The notes below the pieces were generated by a model that was not told where the DNA came from, did no database searches, and saw nothing but the letters and a program-made list of their open reading frames with translations. Positions 26,101 through 34,413 of a stretch of DNA of 64,000 bases are shown here, piece after piece (position 1 is the first letter of the stretch; every line of letters begins with the position of its first letter). The stretch spans positions 38,657-102,656 of the forward strand of contig JANPFP010000147.1 in assembly GCA_031423495.1 (NCBI GenBank), given 5' to 3'. A program made the position numbers and the translations under genes. This DNA comes from JACPYM01 sp031423495. GTDB lineage: Bacteria > Acidobacteriota > Blastocatellia > RBC074.

Positions 26101-27768
26101 ATGCGTAGCCCATATCGTTTTCACGTAATGCTCATCGCCTTGTTGCTCATACCTACCCCTTTGGTATTGGCGCGCGGCAAAGGTTTCAAAGACGTAGTCA
26201 AACACATCGAAAAAAACTATCAGGCGAAAAAGACCCGCGTACCGATGCTCGGCGTAGCGAACTTTTTCGTGAAGATCATTCGCCCCGCAGGCGTTAAAGG
26301 TTTCAAGGTCGCGGTGTTTCAGGATCAGGATTTTTCGCCCGCGAAAGATGCGATTCCGTTTCAAACGGCGATGCGCGAGGCTTACGTTGAAAGCAAAGGC
26401 TGGAAGCCGCTCGTGCAAATGAATTCTAAACGTGACGGCGCAAACAACCGCGTATTCATTATGTTCAAAGAGAACAAGAAAGACGTGGAAGTCGCGGTGA
26501 CGACATTGGAAGACCGCGAGGCCGCCGTCATCGAAGTCAAATTCAGCCCCGACAAGATGGCGCAGTTTTTAGACAACCCCAAAATCATGGGCATCTCGTT
26601 GGGCAAGGATATTGGGAAGGGCAATCAAAGCATCTTCGCAGCAGGGGGCAACGCCAGCGGCGTGATGACGGGCAATTCCAACAATGGCAGCGTGGCGTCG
26701 GTGTCGCGTCCGAAACGTGAAGCTGAACCGGTGGCTCCGCCTGAAGTGACGATTCTGCCAGATGTGCCGGTCGCTACTGAAAACGTAGCAGCGGTGGCTG
26801 CGCGTCCAGTTTTGAAACCGCGCGTGGTTGAGAATGCTGACGTGAATGCTGTGACCGATGCAACGAAAGCAGAGGTAAACGAAAGTAATTCGATTCGTAT
26901 TGAGACGCGGCTCGTCAATCTCAATGTCAAGGCGGTCAACGAACAAGGCCAGCCGCTCAACGATCTCAAGCCCGAAGATTTCACCGTCATTGACGACGAG
27001 ACCAAAGAAGAAATCGCGCACTTCAAACCCGTGACGGCGCCGGTCAATTTGGTAGTGATGCTCGACCTGAGCGGTTCGACCAAAAACAAACGCAAGCCGA
27101 TGATCGAAGCGGCGAGCCGATTCATTGACGCGCTGCCCGCCAATGATCGTATGGCGGTCGTAGCCTTCACGCGGCGTTATCGCGTGTTGTCAAAACTGAC
27201 GAGCGACAAGACGGCGCTCAAGGCTTCGCTCGAACGAGTCAAAGGCATTGAAGGAGGGACGGCTTATTACGATTCGATGTGGAAAGCCTTTGACGATTTA
27301 GGCCAACTTGCCGAAGCGCGCAAAGCCATCGTCGTACTCACCGATGGCGAAGACGAATCGCTGATGAACAGTTCGCCGACGACTCATTCGTTTGACGATC
27401 TGTTGCAACGCGCTTCAGAAGATGACGTCACGGTTTATCCGATCTATTTCAAAAGCGTCTCAGTGACGCGCAATCTCAGTTGGGCTTTCGGCGGCACTAT
27501 GAATTTGGGTGGAGCTTCAACGGCGACGACGGCGCGCAAGCAACTCGAAGCCCTCGCCGAACAAACCGGCGGCGAAATCATCAATGCCCAAAGCCTTGAA
27601 ATGCTGGCGGGCGCTTATGACAAGGTCGCGCGCGAATTGCATTCGCTTTATAGCCTGGCTTATTCGCCCGACCGGGTGAAACACGACGGTTCATTCCGCA
27701 AGATCAGCGTCGGGGTCAAACGCGCAGGCGCGAAGGCCAAAACGCGGAAAGGTTATTTCGACAAGTGA
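26101..27768 (+). CDS. VWFA-domain protein of acidobacterial type with DUF4252-like N-terminus
   Basis: A 555-residue secreted protein with a signal peptide ending near VLARG. Residues 25-175 resemble a DUF4252-like domain (FKDVVKHIEKNYQAKK, GWKPLVQMNSKRDGANNRVFIMF). A low-complexity linker follows to about residue 260. Residues 270-555 have an entry strand (RLVNLNVKAVNEQGQPLNDL), a VWFA domain with the MIDAS motif DLSGS at residue 322, and LTDGEDES. The C-terminal strand YSPDRVKHDGSFRKISV is typical of TIGR03436-like proteins. It should bind a metal-dependent partner outside the cell. Flanked by two DUF4252 genes. Confidence 0.82.
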   Translation: MRSPYRFHVMLIALLLIPTPLVLARGKGFKDVVKHIEKNYQAKKTRVPMLGVANFFVKIIRPAGVKGFKVAVFQDQDFSPAKDAIPFQTAMREAYVESKGWKPLVQMNSKRDGANNRVFIMFKENKKDVEVAVTTLEDREAAVIEVKFSPDKMAQFLDNPKIMGISLGKDIGKGNQSIFAAGGNASGVMTGNSNNGSVASVSRPKREAEPVAPPEVTILPDVPVATENVAAVAARPVLKPRVVENADVNAVTDATKAEVNESNSIRIETRLVNLNVKAVNEQGQPLNDLKPEDFTVIDDETKEEIAHFKPVTAPVNLVVMLDLSGSTKNKRKPMIEAASRFIDALPANDRMAVVAFTRRYRVLSKLTSDKTALKASLERVKGIEGGTAYYDSMWKAFDDLGQLAEARKAIVVLTDGEDESLMNSSPTTHSFDDLLQRASEDDVTVYPIYFKSVSVTRNLSWAFGGTMNLGGASTATTARKQLEALAEQTGGEIINAQSLEMLAGAYDKVARELHSLYSLAYSPDRVKHDGSFRKISVGVKRAGAKAKTRKGYFDK

Positions 27769-28337
27769 TGAAGTTGTTATTCGTATCAATAAAATCAGGG
27801 CTGCTGGCTTTAGGACTTATCGCATCTTGTGCGTTCAACCTTTACGCACAAGACGCGCGCATTCCGCTCGAACAACTCGACAAGTTGGCGAACGTGGCGA
27901 AAGACACCGTCGAAGTTTCGCTTGATCAAAAGCTGCTCACGATGGCGTCAAAATTTCTCAATGCCAACGACCCTACGCAAGCCAAGATCAAAGAGTTGGT
28001 CGCGGGCTTGCAAGGCGTATACGTTCGCGTATTTAGTTTCGACAAGCCGGGCGAATACTTGATGAGTGACGTTGAACCCATTCGCAACATCGTCAAAGCC
28101 GCCGGTTGGCAGAAGATCGTCGGCGTACGCAGCAAGCGCGACGGCGATAACGTAGACGTACACTTGCGCCTCGTGAACGACAACATTCACGGTCTCGTCA
28201 TCATCGCCGCGCAACCCAAAGAACTCGTTGTCGTCAACCTTCTCGGCCCGATTGACCTTGAAAAACTCAGCCAATTACAAGGCCAGTTCGGCATTCCCAA
28301 ACTTGATCTCGAAGTTAAAGGCAAAGTGCGGGATTAG
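27768..28337 (+). CDS. Secreted DUF4252 protein
   Basis: A 189-residue protein with a signal peptide ending at LYAQ. It is the paralogue of the protein at 25537: LEQLDKLANVAKDTVEVSLDQKLL, QGVYVRVFSFDKPGEY, GWQKIVGVRSKRDGDNVDVHL and LLGPIDLEKLSQLQGQFGIPKLDLE align along the whole length. The ATG overlaps the TGA of the VWFA gene by one base; a GTG at 27765 is an alternative. Last gene of the sigma operon. Confidence 0.8.
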   Translation: MKLLFVSIKSGLLALGLIASCAFNLYAQDARIPLEQLDKLANVAKDTVEVSLDQKLLTMASKFLNANDPTQAKIKELVAGLQGVYVRVFSFDKPGEYLMSDVEPIRNIVKAAGWQKIVGVRSKRDGDNVDVHLRLVNDNIHGLVIIAAQPKELVVVNLLGPIDLEKLSQLQGQFGIPKLDLEVKGKVRD

Positions 28338-28416
28338 TGGCTAGTGGCTAGTGGCTAGCAAGAACCGCTGACCACAATGCTAACGACTAAGGACTAGCCA
28401 CTAGTCACTAGCCACT
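28336..28416. repeat. Inverted repeat after the DUF4252 gene
   Basis: Arms of 23 bases built from AGTGGCTAGTG units and their complement, with one mismatch. Position between operons suggests a terminator or transcription insulator. Confidence 0.65.
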
Positions 28417-28428
28417 CTCCCTCATACA

Positions 28429-29247
28429 ATGCCGCGCATGGCCGACGAAATCCTGACCATCGAAACCCCTGAACACGTCGAATTGCAATTTGCTTTAGCT
28501 TCGATTGGCAATCGTTTTTTGGCGTGTGCGATTGACCACTTGTTGCAAGTGGTGGCAATCATTGCGGTATCGTTTTTGTTTTTTGGCTTGGGCTTCAAAG
28601 TTGAAAAATTCGGTTCGCGCGTTGCCAGCGCCGTCGAAGAAGGCAACGTATGGGTGGCGGCGCTCTTAATTCTGGCGTCGTTCGTAATTTTTATGGGCTA
28701 CTTCGTTTTCTTTGAAACGCTGTGGAACGGCCAGACGCCGGGCAAGCGTTGGATGAAGCTGCGCGTGATTCAGGAAGACGGGCGTCCGATCAATTTCTTT
28801 GCGGCGTTCTCGCGCAACATGCTGCGCTTGGCCGATATGTTGCCGCCGCCGTTTTATTCGCTGGGCATCGTCTCGATCTTTGCCAGCGAACGCGCCAAAC
28901 GCATCGGCGACTTTCTCGCTAACACCGTCGTCATCAAAGAACGCACCGCCGAAGCGCCGAAGTTCGACGACATTTTTACGAGCGATGTAATTGATACTGC
29001 GTTGCGCCGCATCGCCCCGGCTGTCGTCTTTCAAGCCGATGTACGCTCGGTCACCGAACCCGAAATCGAAATCGTCGAAAATTTTTTGCGTCGTCGTTAT
29101 GACATTCCCGAACATCCGCGCGCGTGGCTCGCATGGCGCATTGCGGTGCCGTTGCTTGACCGGCTTCAGCCCAGTTTTGAAAGCGGGTTTAATTACGAAG
29201 GCTTTCTGGAAGAGTTGCTGGCGCGTTATCGCGTAGTGCGCGGTTGA
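28429..29247 (+). CDS. RDD-family membrane protein
   Basis: A 272-residue protein. Residues 15-170 hold the RDD domain: the first membrane helix with the conserved Arg (NRFLACAIDHLLQVVAIIAVSF), a second helix at about 75-100 and a third region with the GKRWMKLRVI segment. The last 100 residues are soluble and probably cytoplasmic, with an acidic, helix-rich tail (EIEIVENFLRRRYD). Some RDD proteins transport solutes or Na+, but no mechanism can be shown here. Confidence 0.75.
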   Translation: MPRMADEILTIETPEHVELQFALASIGNRFLACAIDHLLQVVAIIAVSFLFFGLGFKVEKFGSRVASAVEEGNVWVAALLILASFVIFMGYFVFFETLWNGQTPGKRWMKLRVIQEDGRPINFFAAFSRNMLRLADMLPPPFYSLGIVSIFASERAKRIGDFLANTVVIKERTAEAPKFDDIFTSDVIDTALRRIAPAVVFQADVRSVTEPEIEIVENFLRRRYDIPEHPRAWLAWRIAVPLLDRLQPSFESGFNYEGFLEELLARYRVVRG

Positions 29248-29253
29248 GAATCG

Positions 29254-29282
29254 TTGACAGAATGGCAGTGGTATTTTATACA
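29254..29282 (+). promoter_or_regulatory. Strong sigma-70-type promoter for the sigma-54 activator
   Basis: TTGACA at 29254-29259, a 17-base spacer, then TATACA at 29277-29282. Transcription would start near 29289. This leaves about 270 bases before the preferred start at 29558, so either a long leader exists or translation begins at an upstream TTG (29303) without a Shine-Dalgarno sequence. Confidence 0.65.
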
Positions 29283-29557
29283 CAAGCCTCTTCTCCCCCC
29301 TTTTGAATGAGCAATTCCGAAGCTTCAGAATTGCCTTGGCTAATCAGCTTCCTGGAGATTTCAGCAACAGCGCATTGAGACGGTCGCCGCCGCAGAGCGG
29401 AGGGTTTTGCCTTGCCCAGAGCCAGTTGGACGCTTTGCCCGCTAAAGTCAGCGAAGATGCCTACGAAATTTACCGAAGGCTGATGAAGATGCTGATAGAA
29501 GATAAAGTTGTCCCGCAGTTTTCATTTCCTCAATTCTTGAATTACGCAGGAGGTGCT

Positions 29558-31033
29558 ATGCCATCATCCAACTGGTTTGTCTCGGGAACTGGTTCCCCAA
29601 GCGCGTTACCACAATTCGTAGCAGTCATTGCCAGCGAAATTGCGCGTCCAGCCGAGCTGGCGCACGAGTTGGCGTCCTGTCACTGCTGCTTACGTTCAGT
29701 GACCTGTGCCGAGGCGATGGCACCGGATGAGTCGCTGTCGGGTTGCGCCGCCGCTCTCGTGCCTTTAGCGGTTCAGGCTAAACGGCAGGCGGAAGGGCTG
29801 GCGGCGATTCGCGGGTTTCGTCAAAGGGGCGTGCCCGTCATTGCTTTTGCTGACGGAGTTGGCGCGTGGCCGTTGGGAATGCGTTGTCAGGCCTTGCTGG
29901 CTGGCGCGGTACGTTTGTTGGATAGCGCGCAGGCAGATTTCTCTCAAGTACTTTGTTGCCAATTGTCTCGTTTGCTGGACGCCGCCGCCCGGCGCGAGGC
30001 GGCGCAAATCGCCCTGAAGGATGAGATGGCGCGGCTCGGAGTCGTGGCTGAAAGCCCGGCGATGCTGGCGGTGGCCGAGCGGGTCAAGCGCGTCGGTGCG
30101 TTAAGCGATTTGCCGGTGCTGCTGACGGGCGAAACGGGGACGGGAAAAGAAGTCATTGCGCGCGCGCTTCATCAGCTTGATGGCAAGCGCCGAACCGGAG
30201 CTTTCATCGCCCTCAATTGCAGCGCGCTCAATCCGAATTTGGCGGAAAGCGAATTGTTCGGACATAAACGCGGAGCTTTCACAGGAGCCGAACGTGATCG
30301 GCGCGGCTTGTTTCGCGCGGCGCAAGGCGGAATGCTTTTTCTGGACGAGATTGGCGAACTCGACCTTACGTTACAGGCCAAGTTGCTGAGAGTGCTGCAA
30401 GAGAATCGCGTGCTGGGGGTGGGCGAAGAGCAGGAAACGCCCATCAATGTGCGAGTGATTGCTGCCACCAATCGGGACTTGTCGGCGATGATGGCGGCGG
30501 GCAAATTTCGCAGCGATTTGTTTTATCGCCTTAACCTGATCGAGATACATTTGCCGCCGTTGCGTGAACGCCCCGAGGACCTCGAAGCGTTGACCAGGCA
30601 CTTTTTGCAAAAATACGGCACAACGACTGGCGCCCTTGGTGCTGATTTTTTGATAGCACTCGCACTGATGGACTGGCCGGGCAACGTGCGTCAGCTCGAA
30701 AACCTGTTGCGTTTTATTATCGTCAACAAAAATGATGACGACGCTTTGTGCCTGAATGATTTTCCGCAGGAAGTCTGGGAACAACTGGCGCAACAGGAAA
30801 CAACGCCGCAACCTGCAACGGATGCAGCGCCATTGGTGGCGGGGCTGGCGCTTTCGCAACTGTTGGACAGGCCGAACGGGTCGTTGGCGCAATCGCTCGA
30901 CTCCTGCGAAAAGTTTCTGCTCGAATCAGCTTTGCAACGAGCCCATGGCAATCAAACCCAAGCGGCCAAAATGCTCGGCCTGACGCCACGCAGCGTTTAC
31001 AACAAAATACGCAAACACCAGCTTGACGGCTGA
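29558..31033 (+). CDS. Sigma-54-dependent transcriptional activator
   Basis: A 491-residue activator. The N-terminal 150 residues are Ala/Leu-rich and loosely receiver-like without a clear phosphorylation Asp. The AAA+ domain has Walker A GETGTGKE (191-198), the sigma-54 contact motif GAFTGA (239-244), Walker B MLFLDEIGEL and the arginine-finger region FRSDLFYRL. A Fis-type HTH lies at the C-terminus (NQTQAAKMLGLTPRSVYNKIRKH). ATG 29558 has an excellent AGGAGGT just upstream, so it is preferred over a TTG at 29303. A sigma-54-type promoter at 31180-31195 lies just downstream, suggesting the activator drives the following cluster. Confidence 0.9.
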   Translation: MPSSNWFVSGTGSPSALPQFVAVIASEIARPAELAHELASCHCCLRSVTCAEAMAPDESLSGCAAALVPLAVQAKRQAEGLAAIRGFRQRGVPVIAFADGVGAWPLGMRCQALLAGAVRLLDSAQADFSQVLCCQLSRLLDAAARREAAQIALKDEMARLGVVAESPAMLAVAERVKRVGALSDLPVLLTGETGTGKEVIARALHQLDGKRRTGAFIALNCSALNPNLAESELFGHKRGAFTGAERDRRGLFRAAQGGMLFLDEIGELDLTLQAKLLRVLQENRVLGVGEEQETPINVRVIAATNRDLSAMMAAGKFRSDLFYRLNLIEIHLPPLRERPEDLEALTRHFLQKYGTTTGALGADFLIALALMDWPGNVRQLENLLRFIIVNKNDDDALCLNDFPQEVWEQLAQQETTPQPATDAAPLVAGLALSQLLDRPNGSLAQSLDSCEKFLLESALQRAHGNQTQAAKMLGLTPRSVYNKIRKHQLDG

Positions 31034-31056
31034 GGCGGAAAGCGTTTTCCGCCTCA
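31031..31056. terminator. Possible terminator hairpin after the activator
   Basis: TGAGGCGGAAA and TTTTCCGCCTCA pair across a 3-base loop, starting at the stop codon. No long T run follows directly, but GC-rich stems and T-rich stretches continue to about 31124. Moderate support only. Confidence 0.5.
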
Positions 31057-31179
31057 CCGCGCATCGGTTCCGGCAAGCCTTTTCCGACCAGCCTTTTTAG
31101 CCCTCCAGCCCGCGAGGCTTTTTTGAGCCAAGGCCTTTTCATCGCAGCCTCTTACGGCATTTTTCAACTTGAACCTGGA

Positions 31180-31195
31180 CGGCACAACGCTTGCT
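31180..31195 (+). promoter_or_regulatory. Sigma-54-type (-24/-12) promoter of the structural cluster
   Basis: CGGCACAACGCTTGCT matches the consensus TGGCACGNNNNTTGCW at all but the first and seventh positions, with correct spacing between the GG and GC elements. It is 147 bases after the stop of a sigma-54 activator. Transcription should begin near 31207, before the GTG start at 31283, and would cover the genes to about 47056. Confidence 0.7.
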
Positions 31196-31282
31196 AAAGA
31201 CCTTACCGAAGGCCTTGCTGAAGGCTATGTCGCAGAGGGTTTCACCAGACCAATCGCAGGCAACTTATCAGAGAGGGTGATC

Positions 31283-31528
31283 GTGGAGCTAAGAGATCAA
31301 GTGGTTAGTTTCAAAATCAGCGATGTCTACCTTCCTGACCCTCGGCAAATGCTTTTCGAATTACATGGCAATGATTGGCTCGAAGGCAAAGTCGCCGACC
31401 TGTCTGACGACGGCTTGCGCAAAGATGCGTTCGCCGTCATTGAAGTCGCAGGCTTGCAACAGCCGGTCATCGTACCGGTAGACCGATTATTGAGTGTCGA
31501 ACCAGCTGAAATGCTTTTGAATTCATGA
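31283..31528 (+). CDS. Small beta-rich protein, first gene of the cluster
   Basis: An 81-residue protein with no signal peptide. It begins (M/V)ELRDQVVSFKISDVYL and has alternating hydrophobic residues, then FELHGNDWLEGKVADLSDDG and EVAGLQQPVIVPVDRLL, suggesting a small SH3-like or beta-barrel fold. The frame is open from TTG 31169, but the sigma-54-type promoter lies inside that part, so GTG 31283 with AGAGAGGG upstream is preferred. It overlaps the next gene by four bases (ATGA). Function unknown. Confidence 0.6.
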   Translation: MELRDQVVSFKISDVYLPDPRQMLFELHGNDWLEGKVADLSDDGLRKDAFAVIEVAGLQQPVIVPVDRLLSVEPAEMLLNS

Positions 31529-32100
31529 ACAGCTTAGGGATCAATTTTTGCCCGCGTTTTGTCAGGCCGCGCATTGAGGTGTTGCAAGTACCGCGCGGAA
31601 CGCGCGGTACGTTGGTCACGGCGAAATTGATCGGCCAATTGATTTGCAGCGGTGCGAAGGATTTTTACGTTCGGCAAAAGGCCATTGAAATTTTTCGAGA
31701 ATGCGGCGTACCGGCCAAAGACCGCTGGGGGGAAGTCACGTCATTGTTTGAGTGGGTGCGGCGCAACGTCCGGTATACCCGCGATATTTTTCAGGTGGAG
31801 TTGTTGCACACCGCGCGGCGGTTGCTCGAACTAAAAGCGGGCGATTGCGATGACATGACGATATTGCTTGGCTCGATGCTCAAGTCTACCGGGCATCCGG
31901 TGCGTCTGGCGTTGGTCGGATTCCAACCGCAAAGGCCGCACGTTTATACGCATATTTATCCTGAAGTGTTGGTGGGGAATCGCTGGGTTGCGCTCGACGC
32001 CACCATGCATAAACCGCTGGGCTGGGCTCCGCCCGCGCGTTGGAAACGAGTTTGTGAAATTGATAAGGAAGGAATTCGATGCTCATTCAGGACATGTTGA
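31525..32100 (+). CDS. Transglutaminase-like cysteine protease-fold protein
   Basis: A 191-residue protein with no signal peptide. The catalytic triad is visible: Cys108 in AGDCDDM, His143 in YTHIYPEV and Asp158 in WVALDATM. Before the Cys lies FEWVRRNVRYTRD, the usual helix entering the core. The triad supports a peptidase, amidase or cross-linking role. Translation is coupled to the upstream gene, and the next gene starts inside this one (22-base overlap). It belongs to the predicted sigma-54 unit. Confidence 0.85.
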   Translation: MNSLGINFCPRFVRPRIEVLQVPRGTRGTLVTAKLIGQLICSGAKDFYVRQKAIEIFRECGVPAKDRWGEVTSLFEWVRRNVRYTRDIFQVELLHTARRLLELKAGDCDDMTILLGSMLKSTGHPVRLALVGFQPQRPHVYTHIYPEVLVGNRWVALDATMHKPLGWAPPARWKRVCEIDKEGIRCSFRTC

Positions 32101-32741
32101 CCGGCTACGTTCACGAAGTTCCCGATCATCGCTATGGCGGCTTCTCCGGTTACGGCGAGCCGGTCGTGTGGCAACCGGTGCAGCCTCAGTATGGACAGGT
32201 CGTTTATGACGGCTTCGGCAATCCGGTCGGCCTGCCGATACTGGCGGCGCTCGCTCCGCTGGCCGCCAAAGCCGCAGGCGCGCTGGTGCCGATGATTGCG
32301 AAGGCGGTTCCGATGATTGCGAATGTGTTGCCGGGGCTGATGCGACGAGCGCCGGCTTCTGCCATGCCCGAAAGCTCCGCTCCGATAGGGCCGCCTCCGT
32401 CCGTGCCGATGGGCCCAATGTCGCCCATGCCGTTCACGCAACCGATGCCGAGTGAAGCGCCAGCATTGCCGTTACGTCCTTTCGAGCCGGGCCGACCAGC
32501 CGGGTTGCCGTCGGGCCTGCTGCCTGGAATGCCAGTTGTTCCTGGTGGGCTGCCTTATCCGATTCCGCTTAGACAGCGCAGACGCCGTCGGCGTGTCGTG
32601 TTGAGGCCCAGTGTGTTGGCTCCGTTGCGTGCGCCGGTCAGCGAAGATCCGATTCAGGAAGAACCCGTCAGGCCAGCGTCGGCCAGCGCGGTTTCAGGCT
32701 ACGGATATTTCACAGGGTATCGTGGCGCTGGTTGGCGTTGA
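32079..32741 (+). CDS. Pro/Gly-rich cluster protein with internal Arg stretch (paralogue 1)
   Basis: A 220-residue protein. It starts MLIQDMLTGYVHEVPD, a motif shared with the gene at 32791 (MLVQDPRSGYLHEVSD) and, more loosely, 33405. Then come GQVVYDGFGNPVGLP, a hydrophobic, Ala-rich stretch at about residues 52-90 (two short helices around LAALAPLAAKAAGALVPMI), a long Pro/Met/Ser-rich region, and near residues 166-171 a run of six Arg. The tail is Gly/Tyr-rich. AAGGAAGG lies just upstream. The pattern suggests a structural protein that binds nucleic acid or an acidic partner. I recognise no family. Confidence 0.7.
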   Translation: MLIQDMLTGYVHEVPDHRYGGFSGYGEPVVWQPVQPQYGQVVYDGFGNPVGLPILAALAPLAAKAAGALVPMIAKAVPMIANVLPGLMRRAPASAMPESSAPIGPPPSVPMGPMSPMPFTQPMPSEAPALPLRPFEPGRPAGLPSGLLPGMPVVPGGLPYPIPLRQRRRRRRVVLRPSVLAPLRAPVSEDPIQEEPVRPASASAVSGYGYFTGYRGAGWR

Positions 32742-32790
32742 ACTGCGGGTTTATTGCTCGTCAACTGTAATTCAGTGAAGGGGAAATTTT

Positions 32791-33318
32791 ATGCTCGTTC
32801 AAGATCCGAGATCAGGTTATTTACATGAAGTGTCCGATGCACTGTCTGGCTATGACGGCTATGGTAATTATTACGGTGATTATGGGGGATATGAAGAATA
32901 CGTTGATCCCAGTATGGCGGAGTATCCCGCCGAGTTGGGTTATTTCGGGCTTCCGTTTTTGGCTCCCATCATAAGCGCGGCGGCGAGCGCTTTGCCGGCG
33001 ATTGCCAGCGGAGCCGGCAATCTCTTTAGCAACATTATTGGAGGAGGCCGCCCGGCGCCGCCGCCGCCGCCGCCTGCTCCCGCATCGGTCCAGCAATTTG
33101 CGCCGCCGCCTTATCCGCCTTATCCGCCCGGGCCGTTTTTCCCCAGACCCATATTGCCTCCGATGATGAACTCGATGTCGAGCGGAGAATTTGTTCCTTC
33201 GCCGGGCATGCGGGCTTACATTTTCTCGGTGGTAAAAGATGCGATGGCTGAAAACAGAACCCCGCAGGGCCAGGCGATGGCTCCTGCCGGAGGAGGCTAT
33301 CGTCGCCGTCGTCGCTGA
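32791..33318 (+). CDS. Pro/Gly/Tyr-rich cluster protein with poly-Arg C-terminus (paralogue 2)
   Basis: A 175-residue protein. It begins MLVQDPRSGYLHEVSD, then a Gly/Tyr/Asp-rich stretch (about residues 20-40), LGYFGLPFLAPIISAAASALPAIASG as a hydrophobic helix, then a Pro-rich stretch with PPPPPPAPAS, and ends YRRRRR. Order and N-terminal motif match the preceding gene. No signal peptide. The poly-Arg end may bind DNA, RNA or an acidic surface. GGGGAAATTTT precedes the start. Confidence 0.7.
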   Translation: MLVQDPRSGYLHEVSDALSGYDGYGNYYGDYGGYEEYVDPSMAEYPAELGYFGLPFLAPIISAAASALPAIASGAGNLFSNIIGGGRPAPPPPPPAPASVQQFAPPPYPPYPPGPFFPRPILPPMMNSMSSGEFVPSPGMRAYIFSVVKDAMAENRTPQGQAMAPAGGGYRRRRR

Positions 33319-33404
33319 ACGTCCTATCACGAACAGATCAGCGGATTACCTTTCAGATCAGTGTTCAAGACATTTTCCGGTTTCCAAGCAAAGGAGAAAT
33401 TTTC

Positions 33405-33938
33405 ATGATCGCTCAAGAATATGCGGGCTATTTGCAAGAAGGGCCTGAGTTCGCGGAAAGCCCGGACGCCTACGTAGGCGAATATCCATATCCGGGACAA
33501 TACCCGCCTTACGGAGCAGGGGGAGGCTATCCTTATCCGGGGCAGCAGCAATACACGCCAGGCATGCCGTATTCGCCCAATGTAGGGATGAGCGCGCAAC
33601 CCTCGTGGTGGCGCTGGCCTGTCGTGCATTGGTCGTGGACGAATCAATTTCGTCCCTGGCGGCAACCGCCCTTTTTGTCTTTCTGGCGTTTGCAAAAGCC
33701 GTTTGAAGAATCAATGTTCGCGCGGCAAATGGCTTTGTCACGCTGGCAGCAGCAACAAGGCGGCCAGCCTGGAATGCCCGGTCAGCCCGGCATGCCAGGG
33801 ATGCCTTATCCGGGTGCGATGCCCGGTCAGCCCGGGATGCCTGGGTTGCCGCCTGCGCCGGGATTTCCCGGACAACCATTCCCAGGCGCGGCGGCGGGCG
33901 CAGGGCGTGGCAGAAGGCGTCGCCGTCGCCGTCGCTAA
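33405..33938 (+). CDS. Pro/Gly/Tyr-rich cluster protein with poly-Arg C-terminus (paralogue 3)
   Basis: A 177-residue protein. It begins MIAQEYAGYLQEG, a weaker version of the shared N-terminal motif, then PYPGQYPPYG and similar Pro/Tyr/Gly repeats. The middle is Trp-rich (WWRWPVVHWSWTNQFRPWR). From about residue 120, short collagen-like GQPGMPGMP units occur, and the last eight residues are all Arg. GGAG precedes the start. The sequence suggests an elastic or scaffold-like protein with a basic tail. Confidence 0.7.
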   Translation: MIAQEYAGYLQEGPEFAESPDAYVGEYPYPGQYPPYGAGGGYPYPGQQQYTPGMPYSPNVGMSAQPSWWRWPVVHWSWTNQFRPWRQPPFLSFWRLQKPFEESMFARQMALSRWQQQQGGQPGMPGQPGMPGMPYPGAMPGQPGMPGLPPAPGFPGQPFPGAAAGAGRGRRRRRRRR

Positions 33939-34059
33939 CCGTTTCCGACTTCTTTCCGTTGAACCTCATCAAGCAACGAACGCGCGCGCAGTCATCACTT
34001 CGCGCTAAGTCGAGGTGTGTTCGCGGGTGAAGTGCTGGGCGGCGGTGGAGAATCATTCG

Positions 34060-34401
34060 ATGAGTTATTTACTAAGCGGCTGTGCGTTAAATCCGCCCTG
34101 TCGTTGCGAGCCGGGTCGCGACGGTTTGCCGCAAGGCATGGCGCTGTTTCGTCGTTTTCATCGTTTCCCCGAAGCCGAGATTTTGCGCCGCCCCTGTCGC
34201 CGGGTGATTCCCCAGGTGCTGGTGAAATTGGGTCAATTGCGCGGTTTGATTTACAGCTCCGACCGAGGGGAGCAGGGATGTGATCGTACTTACATCCACT
34301 TTATGGAAACGCCGCCGTTGCTGGCCTGCGACCCCGCCGGGAAACAGCTTTATCTGTTGGGCGGAAATTATCAGGTGACCCAACGCGGGATCGAAGGATG
34401 A
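34060..34401 (+). CDS. Small cluster protein of unknown function
   Basis: A 113-residue protein with no signal peptide; GGTGGAG lies upstream of ATG 34060. The first 40 residues contain Cys and Arg pairs (CRCEPGRDG), and the C-terminal half is beta-rich: LGQLRGLIYSSDRG, TYIHFMETPPLLACDPAG, KQLYLLGGNYQVTQRGIEG. The C-terminal pattern resembles a compact domain, but I cannot name it. The frame is open upstream to 34015. Confidence 0.55.
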   Translation: MSYLLSGCALNPPCRCEPGRDGLPQGMALFRRFHRFPEAEILRRPCRRVIPQVLVKLGQLRGLIYSSDRGEQGCDRTYIHFMETPPLLACDPAGKQLYLLGGNYQVTQRGIEG

Positions 34402-34413
34402 GCTGAGAAGGAA

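Noticed and set aside
31169..31282. Upstream part of the first cluster gene
   Set aside because: The sigma-54-type promoter lies inside this stretch, so translation should start after it.
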